A DNA stretch of 64,000 bases from Silene conica (GCA_029255685.2 CM055317.2:18356001-18420000), one strand, 5' to 3'; numbered from the stretch's first letter, positions 1-13,249 are shown. Numbers and translations are program-made. The notes: generated by a model from the sequence alone, not told the origin.

Positions 1-2393
1 ATCAAGTTCAACAATTGGCCATCAAAGTTAAAGCATAAGATCAATATGTCCAATATAAAAACAAGGACACCCATTTCAATATATAATTTACGAAATACGA
101 TATCATAAAAAGGTGTATACATGACATTTAGGACTGTACAAGTAACAATCAATTCTTAACACAAATGTTCATAATGAATTTCACATTACATATGTCCTCT
201 ACCGTAAAATTCATAATTAGTTCAAATAAAATCAAAATGATACAAGGCCAATTGGGTTGGATTAATAAGACTCTTACCTACAATCTTTGTCAGATAACCA
301 TTTCCAAATGACGAACATAACAGAGATTTATAAATTGATCTTTACACTATGTCAGAAAACGTCGCACAAAAAGTATCGCTTCATAAAACGGGTTCACCAA
401 ATCATTTTGGAGCAAAGTAAAATTCTAACATCATCTAAACTCTTCAAATTTTAAATTACCCATAATATTTTTAAAGTATAAAAATGGTTTTAGAAATAAT
501 CTTTGAGCTACTGTCCGTTTCGCGAGTATTTCAGCGCGTTGTTCGTAAACATTTTATTGTGAACAAAAGACATGTAAGAAAATTACGAAATTTTACAGTT
601 AGACATTCGACTTAAAATAAATATGAGTCTATTTTCAACTTTTTCAAAGACGGACATTTTAATATGGAGAAATAAAATAAATAAAAATATTCCATAATAA
701 ATTATTTAACCCTATTTTATAATTTTATCTTAAAAGGCATGTAATATGTGATTTCATCCATAAATAAACAAATAATTAAGAAAAATATGTCACAAACATT
801 AATAATTTATTTTTCATATTAATAGGTCAGAATATACCTAAAAGTAATTTATAATTAATTTATTTCTATTTATTTATTATTCAACACAATTAAACTTTAT
901 TTATGGATTAATTAGCCATAAAAATTCAAAAATAATTATAAAAATTAATAATTCGACATGCAAAATTTTAATATACTAAAATAAGTCATCCTAAGATGAA
1001 AAATTCAAGTTTCACATTTATTTTTATATTTTACATATTTACTAGAGATTAATTGCCGAAAAACACAAATATATATTAAATACGAGCAATAATAATTATA
1101 AAAATAAAATAATCAACTTAAATTCTGTAAATATATTTATGTACTAGAATAAAAATAAAAGAAAGAATTTTCGAAATTTTTTATTTATGTTTTCTTTATT
1201 TTTTAGACGATTTCTCACATAAAACCGTAATTAAATATCAAATAACAACAATTAAACATATAATAATTTTAGGACTCAAATATACACATACAAACTCATA
1301 GATAATGATAATAAATCAAAATACAATCAAAAGTATAATTTTCATAATCTATATATTTCACACACTAATTAGATTGTCAAATCGCATAAAAACACAATTA
1401 AATCATAAAAATTATTAAATACTTATAAATTCATCACAAGTAATAAAAATTACTATTTATTTATATAAATCATGAATCTCGTATATTTCCATGATTTTAA
1501 ACATCATATATATTATCAATCTTGTTATAAACTCATAAAAGCACTTGAAAATTAAAAATCATAGAAAAGAGAAAACCTAGTTACCTTGCAAGAGATTAAA
1601 ATAAGTAAATAAGTAGAATAATGTTATAAGATCAACCTAAATGATCTCCTTCAAAAAGGTCTCTTGATCACCTCCTTGCACAAACATAAGAATTAAAACA
1701 AACTATCAAATACTACTCTAATAAAAATTATGATAAAGAAAATGAGAAATAAATAAGCACTTAAACTTACTAAAATATGGGATAAAAGTGATGTCAAAAA
1801 TGAAAGAAATGAATGTTGGAAATGGGGGATGAAAATTCACGCCAAAGAGCAGAAGAAAGATTATTTTGTTTTGTTTTGTGTTGGGTAAGTTGTGACTTGT
1901 AGAGTAAATAAGTAGTGTAGGCTTAGGATATTAATTTAAGAGATTAGGCACATGCCTATTAAGACCTTGGGCACCAAGGAACCAATTTTTCAACTTAGCA
2001 TGTGCCTAGGTAATGATTACACAAGGTGGGTGATGATTACACAAGGTGGATAAAATAGTAACGGATGAGTTTTCTGTCGGCGGATTTCTGCGACATTCAT
2101 CCATAATTTGGGCATACTTTCCTCTACAGAATTGCGATTAAGCTGATTTTGGTGGCGTTGGAAAGCTAAGAAAAAGAGCTAAAACTTTTATTTTATAGTC
2201 GAGAGACATAAATACTCCTAAAATATCTTAACATTAGCAACAATGACAAAATAGTTGTTCGCAAGTTTAAGGAGTGTAAGTTTAAGATTGATATTTGGAT
2301 TTTCATTTTCGAAAAAGATAGATTTTAGATGGGATTTTTTTATTGTGGATCATTCTTATTATTTAAAATAAGAGTTTAATTATATAGGATGAT
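1..2393. other. AT-rich stretch without genes
   Basis: No coding frame with a recognisable domain is present on either strand. The DNA is very AT-rich from about 700 to 1560 and more mixed from about 1780 to 2350. The motif ggggtgttaca at 2403-2413 matches the 3' end of the gypsy LTRs seen at 56705 and 63911. The segment could therefore be an eroded LTR that abuts the Copia fragment to its right, but I cannot find its other end. Confidence 0.5.
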
Positions 2394-3627
2394 GTGAAAA
2401 TTACGGGGTGTTACATTATTGTTCATCAAATGAATGTTAAAACGGCATTTTTAAATGGTGATTTACATGAAGAGATATACATGAGTCAATCTGAAGGGTG
2501 TGTGGTTCTCGGACAGGAAGACAAAGTGTGTAAACTCATTCGATCCTTATATGGCTTAAAACAAGCACCAAAACAATGGTATGATAAATTTCATAAAACA
2601 ATAATATCTAACGGCTTTATGGTAAATGATTCTGATGCATGTGTATATTCTAAGCATAATGGAAATGGTTGTGTCATTATATGTTTGTACGTGGACGACA
2701 TGCTTATTTTTGGTACAAATATGGATGTCGTCAACACTACCAAAGATTTTTTAAACTCCTGCTTTGACATTAAAGATTTGGGGGAGGCTGATGTAATTCT
2801 GGAATCAAAGTTGCAAAGACTCCTACAGTTATGTGTTTAAGTCAGTCTCACTATGTTGAGAATATTCTAAGAAAGTTTAATCAGTTTGATTGCACGCCTT
2901 TGCATACACCTTATGATTCTGGAATCCACTTGTGCAAAAATCCAGGTAATAGTGTATCTCAAGAGGAATATGCTAAGATTATTGGTAGTGTTATGTTTTT
3001 AATGAATTGCACCAGACCTGACATTGCATATACCGTTAGTAGACTGAGTCGATATACTCATAATCCTGGTAACGATCACTGGAATGCCTTGATTCGTTTA
3101 CTGAGACCATGGATTGGGGTTTACACTATTCTAGGACACCAAGTGTCCTAGAAGGGTATTGTGACGCCAATTGGGTCTCAGGAAACGATGAGATTCATTC
3201 CACTAGTGGTTATGTTTTTACATTAGCGTCTGGAACTATATCTCGGAAGTCATGTAAACAAACATGTCTTGCTAAATCTACAATGGAGTCTGAATTTATT
3301 GCTTTAGCTTTGGCAGGAGAGGAAGTTGAATGGCTGAGAAGTCTTTTGGCAGATATTCCGCTGTTGGGGCAACCAATTCCATCCGTATCCATGCACTTCG
3401 ATTCACAAGTTGTCATTGGAGTAGCTAATAATCAAGCCTATAATGGAAAGAAAAGGCACATTCGCCTAAGGCATGGAATTGTGAGAAATATGATCAGAGA
3501 CAATGTGATATCCTTGGAATACGTACGTTCTGAGAGGAATATAGCGGATCCTCTCACCAAAGGCCTTTGTAAAAGATTGGTGCTGGAGTCAGCACTCGGA
3601 ATAGGTTTAAAACCTGTTAAGGGGTAA
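2394..3627 (+). pseudogene. Copia reverse transcriptase and RNase H remains
   Basis: The translated pieces show Copia polymerase signatures in order: MNVKTAFLNGDLHEEIYM, the YGLKQAPKQWYDKF block, the YVDDM catalytic box, then RNase H with [18 protein letters not shown] and DPLTKG near the C-terminus. In life this polyprotein segment copies element RNA into DNA in cytoplasmic particles. It is a broken fossil with a few breaks and is not expected to be active. The C-terminal ending GLKPV resembles a common Copia polyprotein ending. Confidence 0.85.
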
Positions 3628-4269
3628 ATTGTGATGGATACCGGTCTTAGTTAATCTAAGTTCAACGGGTCAAACTAAGTCACAAGGAGCTCGAGATGTA
3701 ATACTACTACCATTCCGATTTAATAAAGTGATGTGGTATTGTTTTCTTTACGTACATTCATTAATGTACTCCTAATTATATTGTCTTGTGGAAGGTTGAG
3801 AAATATTTCTTAATGGGTTCATAGTCCTTATGGATGGTTTGCGACAATCAAGCCTGATGAACTCACCTACGTGAATGTGGGGGTCTTCGCCCTAACCCCA
3901 AGAGGTCCTTCGGGTTTTGGATCTCTAGAGGCATTCACTAAATAAGCGGGAAACATGTGAGGGACACTTGATAAACTCAATTATTTTTTTATTCCTAACC
4001 ATTTAAGTTTATGATGAGTTCATGGATTATGCGAGTTCTAGCCCTAATTCGGAATTAAGCAAGTACGCAGACGCTCTCTTACCAACTCCTTCTAAAGGTT
4101 AAAGGCTTAGTCCACCAAAGATGGCGGTTTGAGGACATTTGTAAGTTACTGGGTGTTGGTTAAAGTACACAAGACACCTACATCTAAACGCTAAATTCCC
4201 ATTGCCTTTATTATCTCAATTCTTTCCTTACTTTTTTTTTCTTTCTTTATTTTCGCCATTGTGGAGGAT

Positions 4270-4970
4270 TGTTGGAATAAATGGCTCAAAACAAGTGTTA
4301 ACAAATCTAGTGTGTTTTTCTTGTCTCACATGGAAAAAATAAAACAAGTTTTATGGGTTTATATTGTACTTCTATACCATATAGTTTGAACTTGTGAGTG
4401 GACCTTTTGTGGAGGTCGACAAGTTCGGGCTAGGCCACAAACGCGCGCGCGCGCGCTCGGTCTCTGGGCTCTGGGTAGAGCACATGTGTGCAAGCCATTG
4501 GCTCCTTTTATTTTTTAAAACAAAATTATCTTCTGTTTTTGTACAATTTCCGAGAATAATTGGTTCAGTCTTCGGAATTGCATACAGTACTAACATTCTA
4601 GACTGATTGGTACAGTCTACGGGGTTGAATAGTGCAGTCTTCCACACTGAATATTCAGATTTCAACAACCTTGTTTTTCCTAAACAAAATCGTTAAATCC
4701 TATGCTTTCTAATGGCTATATATACGAGTTCTGAAAACTCATTTCAACACAACAAAACTCATTCTTTCTCCAATACTTTCTCTCTTACTTACTCTTCTTC
4801 ATGTTTTTTATTCCACAAAATTTCTCTGAGATATTTTGGCAACGTTCTTGGCTGTTCTCAATCTCATCTGCGGCTTTGCATACACCAAAGTAGCGGCGGT
4901 TGTGTTAATCCTGGGGTCGAGTGCCAAAGAGGTCGTGTGTACTAGACGGGACATATTTGACTTTAGGACA
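4270..4970 (+). repeat. 3' LTR of the left Copia element
   Basis: It starts TGTTGGAATAAATGG directly after a purine-rich tract, as Copia LTRs usually do. It contains a TATA-like ctatatatac near 4716 and an alternating CG run at 4441-4457. It likely ends at ggaca near 4970, but without the 5' LTR for comparison this end is uncertain. Confidence 0.6.
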
Positions 4971-5077
4971 ATGGCTCTTCGTCACGTCGCAACCATCTTC
5001 GCTTCAGATAAGATCTTTCCTTTACATTTTTTCAGTACTTGAATAACAGTAAACTGGCTGAAAACATAGCTTATTTC

Positions 5078-5566
5078 AAATGTAGTGATTAGGCCCCATA
5101 ACTTTGAGTGAAAGTGAAATAGAATCCAATTTTTTAATTTCCAACCAAAATTGCATCCAAAAAACCAATTTCATTCATTTATACAATTTATAAATTGTAC
5201 TTGTATAAAATTACACATTTTGGGGAAAAATTATTATTTGAATGAATTACATAAAATTTAGAATTGTAAAGTAATTTCATATGTATATCAATTATATTAA
5301 AATTAGTTAAAATATTTAAATTTTCCTATATAAAAACTATGTTAGTTAATATATTATTTAAATTCTTGTAAAATATTAAAAATTATTTAATGTACAATGA
5401 ATATAAATATAAAGTTATTAATGATATATTTTATGTTAAAATTAAAAACATGGTTGGATTTCACTTTTTGTCAAAGTTACGGGGCCTAATTGCTACATTT
5501 GTAACTTATGGGGCTTAATTTCATAATTGCTAAAAGTTGTGGGGGCTAATCACTACTTTCGCGTAT
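5078..5566. mobile_element. Inverted-repeat MITE, family unassigned
   Basis: The left end reads aaatgtagtgattaggcccc and the right end, inverted, reads cgaaagtagtgattagcccc. A second inverted copy of the same motif lies at about 5465-5510, so the arms are compound. The interior is AT-rich and noncoding. A 28-bp sequence beginning gtaaactggctgaaaa stands on both sides, at 5049-5076 and 5580-5607. Confidence 0.6.
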
Positions 5567-5631
5567 AAAAATGTGTTCGGTAAACTGGCTGAAAATGTAG
5601 CTTATTTGGGTAAAACGATGTAAAAGACTAA

Positions 5632-5893
5632 TGGTGTGTTTGGATAGTAAAAAAGGAGGGGGGGGAGGGGAAGGAGGGAAAAGAAAGGGAGGGAAAATGG
5701 AGGATGTGGTTTTTTCTCCAAATCTTGTCTATATTGATGGGAAATAATTTGGCTTGTAGAAGGGAAATGAGAATTCATTTTCCCTTCCCTCCAAGTCTTT
5801 CTAACTCTATTTTGCTAATCAAACAATGAATTTCTTATCCTTCCAAATCCCTCCCCTCTCTTTCCCTTCAAATCTTTTAATCCAAACATACCC
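5632..5893. mobile_element. MITE, PIF/Harbinger-like (Tourist type)
   Basis: The termini tggtgtgtttggat and atccaaacataccc are imperfect inverted repeats, and the element is flanked by a 3-bp TAA duplication (5629-5631 and 5894-5896). A 3-bp TAA/TTA duplication is typical of PIF/Harbinger MITEs. The interior is purine-rich on the left and pyrimidine-rich on the right, so the element can fold back on itself. It has no coding capacity. Confidence 0.7.
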
Positions 5894-5896
5894 TAA

Positions 5897-6618
5897 AAAT
5901 ATGATAATTTCATAATATTATATATTAAAGGGGGTAAAAAATGGAAAATATATCGCCAATTGCTTAAACATATAGAATCAAAACCTTCAGCTATCATTAA
6001 GATCCCCGTAATCACATTTCCGAAGTAGTATAGTTTGTCGACACCAATTGTTTGATTGAAGCCTTAAGTCCTTAACCAATTGAAGAGAGTTTGATTTCAG
6101 CAACACTACCACCGGCCCTCTCGCCAATTTGACTTGCCAAGGCTAGTCTGAACAAACCCGCCTTAGCCGCCACGATGGCAAGTGCCATGTGAACTTTAAC
6201 TGTTAACACCCGCATTCGCAACATTTTGAGAGTGGTGATGAATTATTACCACTCTAAGCCCACATCCCATATATGTCTCGTAGGATACATTTATTTCCCA
6301 CCGTCCTTTCATAAGACGAACCCATTTTATCCTCCCTGACCTCGCTTGGAACCTCTTTCCTCCGTTACCTTCACATACTGTGACAGGTATTTATCCATCG
6401 ATTCCATAATAAAACCTCCCTCCCTTACGTCCTTACTTCACCTCTATGATTACCCTTTTACCTGTCCTTCCACCCCCCGAGGCCCCACGACTATTGCCAT
6501 TTGGGAAATTGCGTTAATATAACTTATTTTTGACCATAGCCTACGGCCTACCTCGTACAAATCTATATGTGAATTTCAGTAGTTTTTTCGTACGACGGTT
6601 TTATCCCCTTTTTTTTTG
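5897..6618. other. Intergenic stretch, no gene seen
   Basis: No domain-bearing frame is visible. The part from about 6090 to 6500 is richer in C and G than its surroundings and may be a degraded repeat, but I could not assign it. Confidence 0.5.
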
Positions 6619-7245
6619 CAAAATGTGACTACTTTTTGATAAATACTTCCTCCATTTATATCCAACTTACATATATTCCTTTTTCATCCATTCATATTCA
6701 CTCTACCACTTTCCTAAAAAAGGAAACAAAATGACTAAACTACCCTTATGGAAACCATTTATCTACATAAAATGTCACTCCATGACCCACCTATAATCCA
6801 CCTTCACACATTTAAATTAATAAAAAACATCTTACACACTTCCAAATGTACCTTTAATAGTTTTTTAGTATCTTTCTTAATATTTGTGCAAAAAGCATAT
6901 ATGCGCTTTGGATATGAACGGAGGAAGTAGTGACTATCTTTGGAAAATAGGTCATTTTTGAAACAAAAAAAGTGGTCACATTTAATCAAAAGTGGTCACT
7001 ACTTATCAAAACGGGATCACTTTTCTACTGGTCGCATGTACGACCGTCGCAAAGTAGAATTTGTGATTTTACAAAATGTGACCATTTTTTTATAAATAGT
7101 GACCACTTTTAAAAAATAGGTCATTTTTAAAACAAAAAATTGGTCACTATTTAATCGAAAGTGGTTACTATTTATCAAAATGTGATCACTTTTCTACTGG
7201 TCGCATGTGCGACCGTGACAAGGTAGAATTTGTAATTTTACAAAA
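6619..7245. repeat. Two-copy tandem duplication, about 170 bp per unit
   Basis: Each unit begins aaaatgtgac and ends in gtagaatttgt followed by ttttac. Both carry the phrase cttttctactggtcgcatg and a palindrome-like gcatgtacgaccg or gcatgtgcgaccg. The second unit runs from about 7073 to 7240. The first is split by the Stowaway MITE at 6646-6927. Confidence 0.65.
6646..6927. mobile_element. Stowaway MITE (Tc1/mariner type)
   Basis: The ends cttcctccatttatatcc and ggatatgaacggaggaag are inverted repeats flanked by TA on both sides (6644-6645 and 6928-6929). This is the Stowaway signature. It sits inside the first unit of a tandem duplication, so it landed after that duplication formed or was lost from the other unit. 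Confidence 0.85.
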
Positions 7246-7507
7246 TTTGAAATAGACCTTATTTCGATTTACTCAAACACGAAATTTTAAGTTATAACCA
7301 TTTTGCCCAAATGAGCAAACGTGTTATGAATTTGAAACCCCAAGTGGAGAAGTTTATTTATCAAAAATATAAATTTTATATTATTCACATATCGAAAAAT
7401 TTTGAGTTTTAGAAATAATTTAAAACCGCAAATATAAGTTATCCTCTTCGTCTTAGTCATTTTTTTACCTATTTAAAGGTGGTATTTACGTTTTCATATT
7501 AGAAATA

Positions 7508-9140
7508 CTAGTTTTAAACCCGTGCAAATTGCACGGGTATGCTTTTTAAATTTTGTTATTATAAAAAGTATATATATACTTGAGAGAAATTGTTCTATTA
7601 ATTAAAAGGAAAATATAAATATTGTTTTTACATTGTCTGATTACAAAAAAAATGTTTGTAAATGTTATTTTGTTTTATACGGGGTTTCATTTGCAATACA
7701 AAGTATTTCGTTTGTGACGTATAGTATTATGTTTGAAACAACAAATACAAAATTTCGTTTGTATTAGCGTAAATGATTCATTAAATTCATTAGGTCGAAT
7801 AGTTATAGTATGCCATGTCCTCCTATATATTAGCTAAATTTGATTTTTACCTTGGCTTGTTACTCGAATAATTTCATAAAATCTAAATTATATGCTTCAT
7901 TTGAAACAAATTATTCAAAGGAAAAAAAACACATAATTAGTCAAATTATTATACGGGTCTAATTAGTTGTTGTAGCCTATGTAAGTGCTTCATTAGGTCA
8001 AACCCGTGTGTGTCTATAAAACTTATGCACATGTCAAAATGTGGATTTTGACCCGTGCACTTAAATGAGAATTTTAGCATGTTACTATTTAGTACAACTC
8101 ACGTAATTTTAATCGGTGAAAAATGGGACGAAAAAAATATATGCCTCGTGGTACTTCTGAAACAATTTAGTCGAATTGTTAAATAGGCAAACCTGTGATA
8201 TAATAATTATATAAAAATAATGCTAAATTTGATATATAAACCCGTGATATAATATAATTTAAAAGTCACAATTTTTAAATACAACTTGCCCCAAGTTTAT
8301 GTTTGTTATTTTTGTATACAAAAATGATAATTAGGGTGAAATTCAATCTAAAAAATGATAACTCAGGTTCTTACCGAGCAATACTTGCTTAATAAACCAT
8401 TTTTCAAATAGTCGACAATCCAAAATTCCAAACTCTTCTAAGATGATGAATAAATGTATAGTACTTCAATTCTAGTGTAAGGCGATGCTATACTATTTGT
8501 TTTAAGTTTAAGACGAACCAATATTATACAACAAATATATTATTTATATATAAGCAATATTTCTTTAACGTGTTAAAGCCTAAAACGAATAATATCGTAT
8601 TATGGGAGACTTACGAACTTACCATCTATAAATGTAGTATATTTGGCTTACGTTACAAGCATTCAAGATTTTTAGGCCAATCCAATAATCCATTACGTCC
8701 ATTATAAAAACTTAACCTAAATAATAGACCCAAAAATTTAACACATTAATCCCTCAACCCTCACACTTATAGTTACCAATGCTGCAACTCACCATATCAT
8801 CGTCTCTCTATTTAGCAAAATTACCAGCTTCATTACTAAAATCCTAAACAAATTACCCCCATCTTTTTAAAATCAATCAATCGATTAATTTGATTTTACC
8901 TTTTAAGGAAGAGTTTTTTTTTATATTTTTTACTAATTTATTTACAAAATGTTCAATTTCATTGTTTGATTTTAGGTATTTATTTGGAATATGTAGAATA
9001 TTGGGCGGTTAATGTGCAGGAAATTCATCAAATATTATGCGGGACCCACCTGAGTGAATTAAAAAAAATAAAATAAATAAAGCTTGGATGAATGACGTGG
9101 CGCAACCACAGCTTGATAAATGTTTCAGGATTTATATAGA
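7508..9140 (-). mobile_element. Non-autonomous Helitron
   Basis: On the minus strand the 3' end shows a GC-rich hairpin (cccgtgcaaattgcacggg, 7520-7538) a few bases before a terminal CTAG at 7508, followed by T. The matching 5' end on the minus strand is TCTATATAAATCC at 9140, preceded by A. Insertion between A and T without a duplication, a 5' TC and a 3' hairpin plus CTRR are Helitron hallmarks. No Rep/helicase is encoded, so it would depend on an autonomous partner. The 3' end is firmer than the 5' end. Confidence 0.65.
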
Positions 9141-9646
9141 TAAGATTTTTAAAAAATAACTTAATTATCAGTCTAAACTATTTTCAATATGTCATTCAAA
9201 TACTCAATAATAACACTCTCAAATAGTGTTCTCCACTTTGTCTAATTTATGTGCCAATCAAAATAATCAAATAATCAAGATACAAGGAGTACATAATTAT
9301 ACAACCAACGTTAATTCTCACGTATAATCTTTGAGTAACGTAAATGTAACTTCCTCAAATTAATGCTAGTTGGTATATTTTATTTAAGCTTTTATTTTTC
9401 AAATTTCATTTATTAATGTCTAGTGTCTTGTATGATGTATATTAATTGTAATTTTAATAAGTCTCTATCAAGACGGATATAACCGTTTTAAAATTAAAAT
9501 GGGTCAAAGGTATTCCATTTTCATAAATAAGATAAGTCTTTTTGCTAATATTTAGGCATTTTATTTTTGTCTTATATATAAAATGGTAGCTATTTAACAT
9601 GTCTTACTGCTTCAAAAACGGATATGCTTGATTTAAAACAAGATTG
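9141..9646. other. Intergenic stretch, no gene seen
   Basis: AT-rich sequence with no supported gene. A short inverted motif, agacggatataaccgttt at about 9472, belongs to a dispersed palindromic family seen across the window. Confidence 0.5.
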
Positions 9647-9648
9647 TA

Positions 9649-9908
9649 CTCCCTCCATTTTTTTCCATTCAATACATTTGTTTTTTCACGTTTGCCAACG
9701 CACGTTTTACAACGCACGTTTTACGTGCTTAATATCTTTAGCTACGTATTTGTAAAAACTATAAAAATTATATATTGTCAATGTACTCATAAAGACGAAT
9801 TAAACAAGACCCCACATGAATATGTTTTTTCTTACGTATTGGGAGAAAATTGAAATTGAAGGTTAACTTGTGAATAGTGTACAAAAAAAAGAAATGTATT
9901 GAATGGAG
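9649..9908. mobile_element. Stowaway MITE
   Basis: It begins ctccctccatttttttcc and ends in the inverted form ending attgaatggag, with TA on both sides (9647-9648 and 9909-9910). The ttttccattcaatacattt arm near the left end pairs with aaatgtattgaatgg near the right end. Confidence 0.8.
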
Positions 9909-9913
9909 TAGTA

Positions 9914-11186
9914 TGTTGTAATTTAATGTTAAGAAGATTTTATGTGCTCCTAATATTTAATTCCATTAACACCTCCAAAGTCATTGTATTTAAATACCCC
10001 ATCACCTACAAAAGTCATTGTATAGCCCTAGAGGATTTCACCTATAACTCGACACACAAATCTTTTTTTTTATATTAGTTATTTTCCATTAATATAATAC
10101 GGAGTATAATATAAAATCATCACTCAAGAGACTTAATGAAAATCACAAGACTATAAAAGGATAATACTTTCACAAATTTTAGAATAAGAGGTCTCACACT
10201 CTCACATGTAAGACGACATCTTAGATAAGAAAACCATTCATTTCTTGTGATTCATCTTACAATATAAATGATTCGTCTCACAATATAAAACCGTCTTACC
10301 TACAACAATACCTTATATATTCCGTATGAAGAATTATTAATATTTGGAAAATAAAAAAGTTGATAGGGTGATGAGAAAATGAAGTTGGATGAAAAAGTCA
10401 TAGGCGTTTCAACCGAAGCAAAGAATCCGAAGGCCACGCCGAGTTGAAAAATGTATAATAACAAAGGGTAAGAGTGGGTCCCATAAATAAAGAACAAAAA
10501 GTCTTGTTTGTGACGGATATATATCCGTTTTAAGTTGAAATCGTGTATTTTATTCTCACAATAAAGTAAATGGATATGTAAGTGGAAAAAAATAAAGTAA
10601 TTTATGGATTGTACAACTTGTATTATATGAAAGAGACACTATTCGCGTTCAATTTGTGACGGATAATACCGTCTACCATGAAAATTTATGAATAAAGAAA
10701 GAGACAACAATAAGAAGGTGGAGCCCATAAAGCTTACTCCTCCTCCACCATGATAGCTTTGGACTTTTCTTGCATTAAAAGACAATTAAATAAAAAGTCA
10801 ACCTTACCTCTCTGTATCCAACTATAACCATTAGTTCATTTTGAATCCAACGGCTCAACTCTTCCTTTTGACTTTTTGTTTTTCATTTTTCTACTTTCTT
10901 TAATCATTTCTCTCTTATTTTTTCTTATCATTATTTTATTCCCTCTGCCCTCGGTTTCTGCTCTACTTCTTTACTCTTCCACACCCATTGTGGGTCCCTA
11001 TGAAACAGTGGGGGAAATAATAATAATAATTGGTCAAATGCGGGGTAGTAATGTAATTGCACTAAACCTCGCAAAAGAGGCCTACCGCCTACGGTATCCA
11101 ACACCCGAATTTGAGTTTCAATTCACTTTATCAAAAATCAAAAATAACTCCACCAAGGAACTTCAAAACTTTAATAATGGATTGGG
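9914..11186. other. Intergenic stretch with short palindromes, no gene seen
   Basis: No gene could be supported. Two members of the dispersed TGACGG palindrome family lie at about 10507-10527 and 10651-10673. A 114-codon open frame ending at 11220 has a low-complexity hydrophobic start and runs into a MITE, so I treat it as chance. Confidence 0.5.
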
Positions 11187-11388
11187 TCTTGCTTCAGATC
11201 ACAATTTTGGTCTGAAATAATAAGACGGAATTTTGTAACCATTTTATAGCTAAATGTAACCATTATTTACAAACAAGTTATCATAAGCTGTAACATAACT
11301 GTACTATTGTGGTTACATTTGGCTGTAAAATGGTTATAAAATCCCGTCTTATTATTTCAGACCAAAAGTGACGGTTTGAAACAAGAAT
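11187..11388. mobile_element. Fold-back MITE
   Basis: The two halves are long imperfect inverted repeats: ttttggtctgaaataataag on the left pairs with cttattatttcagaccaaaa on the right. Pairing continues inward through gtaaccattttatagc and wtggttacattt-like sequence. Only a short unpaired centre remains, so nearly the whole 200 bp can form a hairpin. A target duplication was not resolved, so the superfamily is open (Mutator-like is one option). Confidence 0.75.
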
Positions 11389-12501
11389 TTGTGTTAATAA
11401 TGTATATTATTAATTATTATCCTAAATAACTTAATAATTATATCTAAATAATAGGTAACTTAAATACAAAATGACTAAATTCAACCTAACTTAAATTTCT
11501 ACAAACTCGAAAGAACAACTGACTCTTAACAAGGCTGACCCTTTTGCCAAGTAGACTTATTTTCCGTTTGATACTCACCCAATGTATGGGAATTCTAAAA
11601 TCTCATGAATTGTTAATGTTGTTTTAAAGGTTGTTTAGTTATTTTTTTTATAAAAAAAAAGAGAGTTTTCACCTCAACATAATAGGCGAATTTAACTACC
11701 TAACTCTTGGTCATTGGAAATTTCTAGAAAAATATTTTTCAACATGTAATCAAACATAATAGTTCACGGGCCTCTAATATATGAATTAAAATCATGTAAA
11801 TTACAAACTAATATATAATTTGAATTCATCTATAAACCAAACCAAAGGTCTTATAAGGAGCTTCATACATTGGCCTAATTGATATCTTGTAAGAGATAAA
11901 TCTTCTATTAAGATTAGAAACTACAAATAATACCGAAGTTTTCTGAACTTGTAAATATGAGTGATGGTCACTACTTACTAGACTTGTTGTCTTGTTGACA
12001 TATGCTTGACCTGTTGTTTCCAAAGCCATGACCCGAAAATAGTGACTCGCAACTCAATGACGTGATCGCCAAAATCACCGTTATTTCGTTAATTTATGAT
12101 TGAAACTCGACCCGTTCGACTTTACGGGTCAAATCTTTACGTTAAATGTGTATGAACATATAAGGCATATATGTTACTAAAATATCTATATTTATATATT
12201 ATATTTAAAATAACAATTCAAATTTATTAATTTTTGTACTTTAAATTACAAATGCATTTAAAACATCAACATAATTTTAAAATTATTCAATGATAAATTA
12301 AATTACTTCACTGTAAGTATCGTAAATAATGAATATAATTAAATTTTAACATTATATATAAGTTTTTATTTAAAAATAATATATTTTCCCGTATGAAAAA
12401 TAGCAAGGCCTCTAATGTGACCCGAAAATTTCCCGACTCATTTAATATGTTTAATGATTATTGAAAGTTTTTTGTTTTAGAAAGTGGGTATTTTTTACAA
12501 A
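11389..12501. other. Intergenic stretch, no gene seen
   Basis: AT-rich DNA without any frame showing a known domain on either strand. Nothing further could be supported. Confidence 0.5.
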
Positions 12502-13249
12502 GTGATTGTTAAGATTATAGAGGGGAGATGATTTTATAAATGATAATTGTATTATTGAAGGTGTGTTGATCTCATTAGAATACATAGGCATATACTCCGT
12601 ATATAACAGATGACTGTACTCTAAATCCTAGACGATAACCGTCGTAGCTAATCGTAACCTAATGGGCCTAATATCCTAATACCTTCCCGCAATTGTAAAG
12701 GCAGTACATTTTACGAATTTTACGAATGGAGAAATACAAAGAAAACACAAAACAAAAAGAAAATCAAAATCTTCGTCTCTTCTCCGTCTTCATTCAAATC
12801 TTCATCTCCGCAAGGTTGGTAAGATAAACGAGTATTAAGACTCGCGAGAAAAGTTCCAAACAAGAACGTTAATTTTTTCGAGCTTATCGGAAGTATGAGT
12901 TTATTTGCAGGAATTCTAATCGAACTTGACAAATATCAATAAAACGTTAATTTTAATAATTGGAGAACGCTAACTTTTTCGGACTCCAAATAAATCAATT
13001 TTGTACCACCTTGAACGGATTTGAAAACTTTTAACAAGTTCTAAAGAAGGAGGGCTTTTATTACGGATAACATTATACTCTTCATCAAGCAATCAACATA
13101 GCTTCGTTTATTTTTTTCGCATTATTATTTTAAATAAACATGCAAATTACCAATACACAAAAATCATGTCGGTGGATGCCATAGTTTTTCGCCCACCGGC
13201 AAGAAGCGGAAGCAATTACAGAGTTCTCAAGAAAAAGGCTCTGATACCA

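Larger units (their letters stand above)
2394..4970 (+). mobile_element. Copia LTR retrotransposon, 3' part (fossil)
   Basis: This is the 3' part of a Ty1/Copia element: reverse transcriptase from the TAFLNG motif onward, then RNase H, a noncoding interior of about 640 bp, a purine-rich tract (gtggaggat) at 4261-4269, and a 3' LTR from 4270. The 5' half and the 5' LTR are not in the window. The element is broken, with a few breaks in the coding part, and looks old. The LTR right end near 4970 is an estimate from a terminal CA. Confidence 0.8.

Noticed and set aside
4441-4457. Alternating CG run as a regulatory island
   Set aside because: A single short simple-sequence run inside an old LTR, with no surrounding CpG-rich context.
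10876-11220. A 114-codon plus-strand open frame with a hydrophobic start
   Set aside because: Low-complexity Phe/Leu/Ile text, a non-ATG-like context and a 3' end lying inside a fold-back MITE; no domain.
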